Source of the DNA: Chromera velia
Lineage: Eukaryota > Sar > Chromeraceae
Reading direction: 5' to 3'
NCBI GenBank assembly: GCA_018398765.1
Contig: JAHBMJ010003212.1
Coordinates: forward strand, 28,126 to 92,125
DNA: 64,000 bases
Shown in pieces: positions 59,999-64,000 of this stretch (the stretch's first letter is position 1; each line of letters starts with the position of its first letter). Below the pieces are notes generated by a model. It had not been told where the DNA came from. It saw nothing but the letters and a program-made list of their open reading frames with translations, and did no database searches. The position numbers and the translations under genes were made by a program.

Positions 59999-61025
59999 TC
60001 AAATCCTTTCCGAGTCCGCATTGTAGACGGACAAGTACAGAGTCTTCTCCCTGGCAAGGGGATCCCTGGCAAGGCTGTTGATCTTGGCGTTCTTCACAAG
60101 GTCCAACAGCCTGAGGCCCTCTGCGTCTCTGAGCATCTGTGGGGTATGCCACTTACTGTTCGAAGTATAGAAAACCCAGTCCTTCAAAGGTATAAGGCCG
60201 CATGAGGCTGCAAGAGACTGAAAACACACCTCCAGGACCTATACTCCCTGAGTCTCTGCGTTGGCAAACAAGCCGTATCGCTCATGGATCCTTGCATTTA
60301 TGTATGTCTATACAGAGGAAATCAGGCACTAATTCTCCTGTGACAGGCAAAGACTCGGGTCTCAGACTGTAAGACACGCCAAGAAGAAGTTACAAAAAAA
60401 CCCAACAGCAGTGATAGAAGGAAGAAAGAGAGCTTAACCACTCACGTGGCAATCGAATTTTGTCGAAAGGCATAACACATAAGCGTACAAGCCGTCTTCC
60501 ACCATAAGAGGTAGAAAAAACACAAAGTACACCCCCTCCTCAGCCCCCCTCAGGCCGACAGACGGCTCACCAAGCAGACGGCTCAACAGACACACCACCG
60601 TCACCTCTGCAGGCATATACGCAGGCATTAGGGGAAGGCCGGAGCTTTCTTAAAAGATAGCAGGTAGTAGGGCAGGCTACGAAGCAGACGCCATTATGGA
60701 GGGTTACAGAGTGCACAAAAAGAGCAAACGCTTGTATATAGATGAAAAGAAGAGAAGTGAGAAAAAGAGAGGTGGAAAATCGTAGAAAGGAAGCCTTTCT
60801 CAACCCCGGGGCCTTTTGTCGCTTTCCTTTCCCTTCGGTATTCCTTCCACTGCATTTCTTTTCTCTGGATACTTCTACTTCTGGTGTATGGCCCAGGAGT
60901 GTAGGAGGTGCAAACGAAAAGTAAAAGAAGGGTGCTCATCGAGAACCGAGGCAGGGTACACTTGCGCCCTCGATTTACAAGCATTCTTTTCTTTCTTCCT
61001 TCCTTCCTTTTTTCCTTAATTCCTT

Positions 61026-61078
<53 letters not shown>

Positions 61079-61237
61079 GTCTTTCTATCTTTCTGTCTTT
61101 CTGTCTTTCTGTCTTTCTTTCTTTCTTTCTGTCTGTCTGTCTGTTTGTCTTTCTTTTTTTTTTTCTTTTTTTCTTTCTTTCTTTCTTTTTTTCTTTCTTT
61201 CTTTCTTTCTTTCTGTGTTTCTTTCTTTCTTTCTTTT

Positions 61238-61268
<31 letters not shown>

Positions 61269-62446
61269 CTTTCTTTCTTTCTTTCTTTCTTTTTTTTTTG
61301 CTATCACGTAAAAGGAGAATTTTGCACTCCTGATAGACTTTAAAAGGTCCGCACATACGCAGTCTCAGACAAAACATAGATCCGAAGAGAGCAAACCACA
61401 GTATCCTATGCATTTGTTTAAGGGAGATCTGACACAGCCTAACAGAATCATCAAATTTATGTCAAACACGAAAACGTCTATGCAAGAGAAAAATTAAGGG
61501 CCCACAAAAGAGCGAAAATCATCTAATACTGACTGACCAGCAAGTCAGTGATTTTCTTTATCATTCCTTCTGCAGGCAGCTATCCAGAAAGCAAGTGCAA
61601 AAGAGAAAGGGGTGCAACACAGACAGTTAGAGGAGCGTTCACCCTTTTTCTCTGACATGGGGGATGCGCCAGGGGGATGGGATGGGCTGGAGGCTGCAAG
61701 CGACAGCTCTATAGAGATTCTACACGGAAGCAAGTTGAGAAAGGGTCTATAGAGAAACGGTTAAAACTTGCAGCACGCTTTGAGGAAAGCCCTTAAGACC
61801 AAAGAATAAACCAACATATGTTTCAGTATTGAGCGGCTTGCCTAGCAAATATCCAAGGAAAAGACTACACTCTGCTGGAAAGGGATGGTGAAAACCGCTT
61901 CTCAGGTGTGACTAAACAGGGTGCAAAAGAAGCTATGATATAAGTGCACCACCCGTACAAGCATTCTTAGCGCAAGATTGGAGACTATAACTTCCAAGAA
62001 ACGGTTATGCCGCACAATAGATTACTCACTGAAGCTTCTTCCATGGTTTGTGTTATGCTGCCAGACTTCTTTACTTTTGGAAGACATTATCATCCTGCAG
62101 AAGAGTAAATGGAGGAAAGGTAGAAATGGGTAGAAAGTGATACACCGCAATGGAAAGGCATAGAGACATAGACCACGAGAGACCAACAGGATGGATTTAG
62201 ACAGTTTCAGATTGGACCTTCATAGGGGGAGAAAGATTCAGATTCCGCTTGACAGAATAAATGAAGCCTGACAGTAAAACAGGGACAGCCTGATAGAAAT
62301 ATCGATGCAGACTGACAAGACAACAGTGACAGTCTGTGTATTTTTGACCTGCTTCCTGCAAAAGCCTTGCTTTGCTCTAGAGTGGCCGAGTGGTGGTACT
62401 CGCTCTCGCAAACCATATACACCGTTCCCGCTGTAATGCTGCGTAT
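59999..62446 (-). CDS. Unrecognised multi-exon gene, minus strand, 5' end not found
   Basis: Exons, most in matching phase: 62446-62349 (SITAGTVYMVCESEYHHSAT), 62094-62030, 61693-61643, 61569-61538, 61428-61339, 60606-60446 (GVYFVFFLPLMVEDGLYAYV), 60307-60245 (INARIHERYGLFANAETQG) and 60217-59999 (IPLKDWVFYTSNSKWHTPQM, ending NADSERI, TGA). One more exon probably lies near 60.87-60.80 kb (RKEMQWKEYRRERK). Splice sites are good, for example TTCA|GTGAGT, CTG|GTCAGT and CAC|GTGAGT. Between the last two exons the frame contains a TAG at 60239-60241, unless a 27-nt intron (60218-60244, GTATAG..TTTTCAG) is removed. The product has hydrophobic and soluble parts; I recognise no domain. A donor-like GTGAGT follows the TGA by three bases, so the gene could have extended to the exons near 59.3 kb. 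Confidence 0.5.
60990..61300. repeat. (CT)n and (TTTC)n microsatellite
   Basis: CT, then TCTG, then TTTC units, probably in an intron of the minus-strand gene. Poly-Lys/Arg and poly-Phe frames are not coding. Confidence 0.95.
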
Positions 62447-64000
62447 CTGGAAGGGAAACACTTGTCCAGAGTTTTTGAGAGCCTCCTTATGGCTGCTTCG
62501 TTAGGCTAGTCTGGATTTTGTTTATTCGTTGGGGGTGGGAGTGTCGCAATACCCTGGCACCAGCAGATAGCAGCGACGGAGAGTTCAAAGCACTGGCTCT
62601 CTCTTTTTTAAGGGCAGAGCTAGATATGCAGTTGCGGAAGAGGTCTGCTCGCGGTGGGTGGGGGCTATTGCTTCTTCACATTTCCCTCCTCTTGCCAAGC
62701 TCACCCCCCTTCAACAAGTTTTTCCCTCCTCTCATCGCATGTTTGTGTTTCTTCTTTACAACAAATCTGCCTCTGGTCTTTACTCCTTTTCTGCCCTCCC
62801 TCGATCTGCTCTCACAGTAACCGACGGCTCTCTGTTCGGTTTCTTCCGTCTGCTCTCATTTAACCCTCAAGGCGAAAGCAGTGCTTTGTCTGTTGAATGT
62901 AGCGACCACAAACTCTGTGTACATAATTCTTGTATTCGGTGTATTGATGACTTCATGCATAGACTTTCTTCATATGCCAAGTGGCTGGATGAAAGAGAAT
63001 TCATACACTGCCTGGCTGAGCTGGAATCCATTAATTCAAATGCTAGGGTAATCGATTTAAGATATTACTAGATGAATTTTAGGGGCTACACATAGGGTAT
63101 GTTAGTATTTAACGTCACCCCTACACTAAAAACCATTTTTTTAGAACTTATTACATTAAATTACTTTAAACAAAGTCAACACCTCATCAGAATGTTCACT
63201 GGTTCACTTGTAATCTGCGATGAAAGTCTTGTCTCCAGGTGATATCTAGAAAGGGCTCGTAAACTCGTAATCCGTAATATATAGTAAAATGGAGTAAATA
63301 GCCCCCCTCCCTGGACCTTCCTTCAAAAAACAAAAGAAAACCGTCATGATGCGGTAATGTCATCACTAGACTTCAATCTCAACATCCATGACAACACCAG
63401 GGTCCTTGATGAGAAGCTTTTTAAACGCTTCTTCAACTTTTTGCAGCTCATCCTCCTCCATAAACAGACTTTTTCCCTAGCCTTTTTCTACGACTTTTAT
63501 ATGGTGCAACCAATAAAAAACAACAGCAAGACTAACAGTATTAAGATAAATTTTGGGCTGCAATAGAACCAGGCTCGCGGCGGCTGCTGTTGTTGTGCGG
63601 CCTCCCGAGAGAGGCCGAGTAGTCAACTCAACGCCTCTTCCATCAGTCTTCCCCCCTCCCTTTGCCCCTGAATCCCCAGCTTGAATCCCTAATAGGCGCT
63701 TAAAAGACTGCAGAAGAGGAGAATTAACAATTTTTATTGTCTTTTGTATGAGCTACAGCGGGAAGCCTTGTGCTTTCTTGGAGATGGGTGATGGTATGCA
63801 AAGAAAAAAAATATTGGTGGTTTTTCAAAAGATGCCGTAATCTCATAATCCGTAATCAGTTGTAAGAGACATACCATAAAAAGGAGGGTATATGATTATT
63901 TTTTCCCGTAATTACATTTAATTTCACCGGATTCAAGCTTTTTAAGATGAACTACGTTCCTTTAGCCTGAAATGTTTATGTAATCTATGTTTTTATTATA
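62447..64000. other. Window end: coding fragments and ATTACGG repeats
   Basis: A plus-strand stretch at about 62890-63071 (RCIDDFMHRLSSYAKWLDER) ends in TAG and looks weakly coding. A minus-strand stretch at 63480-63358 (MEEDELQKVEEAFKKLLIKD, then PGVVMDVEIEV, TAG) also looks coding. Around them are CGTAATCCGTAAT strings near 63262 and ATAATCCGTAAT near 63846. These match the ATTACGGATTACGA motif near 5.49 kb and suggest a dispersed element. Confidence 0.4.

Noticed and set aside
62518-62870. Plus-strand Leu/Ser/Phe-rich frames
   Set aside because: Composition follows the CT-rich DNA, and there is no conserved motif or splice context. Only the last 60 codons, to 63071, look weakly coding.

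Overview
The window is eukaryotic nuclear DNA, most likely from an alveolate alga of the chromerid type (Chromera-like). I infer this from three things. A minus-strand alveolin gene (inner-membrane-complex protein, near 36-38 kb) carries many short Val/Pro/Gln/Glu repeats, and alveolins define alveolates. The genes are large and rich in introns with ordinary GT..AG splice sites. The DNA between genes is full of microsatellites, inverted-repeat elements and assembly Ns placed in homopolymer runs. The species is not provable from this sequence alone.

Layout. 0-8.7 kb: a fragmentary minus-strand coiled-coil reading frame, tetranucleotide and CA arrays, and two inverted-repeat elements (5.7-7.0 and 7.56-8.24 kb). 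8.7-13.8 kb (+): a 12-exon MPDU1-like PQ-loop protein with a lysine-rich ER-type tail. 13.8-16.9 kb: intergenic DNA with a striking TAGAAATC inverted array and a 520-base gap. 16.9-22.0 kb (+): a 12-exon secreted tyrosinase. 22-24.8 kb: AT-rich DNA with a nested inverted-repeat element. 24.8-25.9 kb (-): an intronless four-transmembrane protein. 26-30.5 kb: a hAT-like MITE, minus-strand coding fragments, and a plus-strand remnant of an organellar class-I release factor. 31-33.9 kb: an LTR-retrotransposon-like fossil. 35.6-37.9 kb (-): the alveolin gene. 39.3-54.8 kb (+): one 28-exon gene of about 2,490 codons that joins a WD40-like propeller region, two cysteine-rich zinc-binding regions and a TRP-like six-transmembrane channel. 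54.8-58 kb: AT-rich DNA with a long-armed fold-back element and a second copy of the hAT-like MITE. 58.1-62.45 kb (-): exons of one or more unrecognised genes. 62.5-64 kb: repeats and short coding fragments.

The genes do not form a pathway. MPDU1 belongs to dolichol-linked glycan assembly in the ER, tyrosinase to phenol oxidation in the secretory or extracellular space, the alveolin to the cortical skeleton, and the large channel to a membrane. The alveolin and channel genes diverge from a shared interval of about 1.4 kb.

The most unusual signal is structural. Five times in the window a 25-45 bp stretch, at or near a splice site in at least four cases, is present twice in direct orientation, with a short hairpin between the copies. 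Three of the hairpins share the core TTTCATAC. This looks like a recurrent mechanism that duplicates splice sites. Other leads are two 27-28 nt candidate introns and an alveolin stop codon followed by 26 open codons rich in tryptophan.
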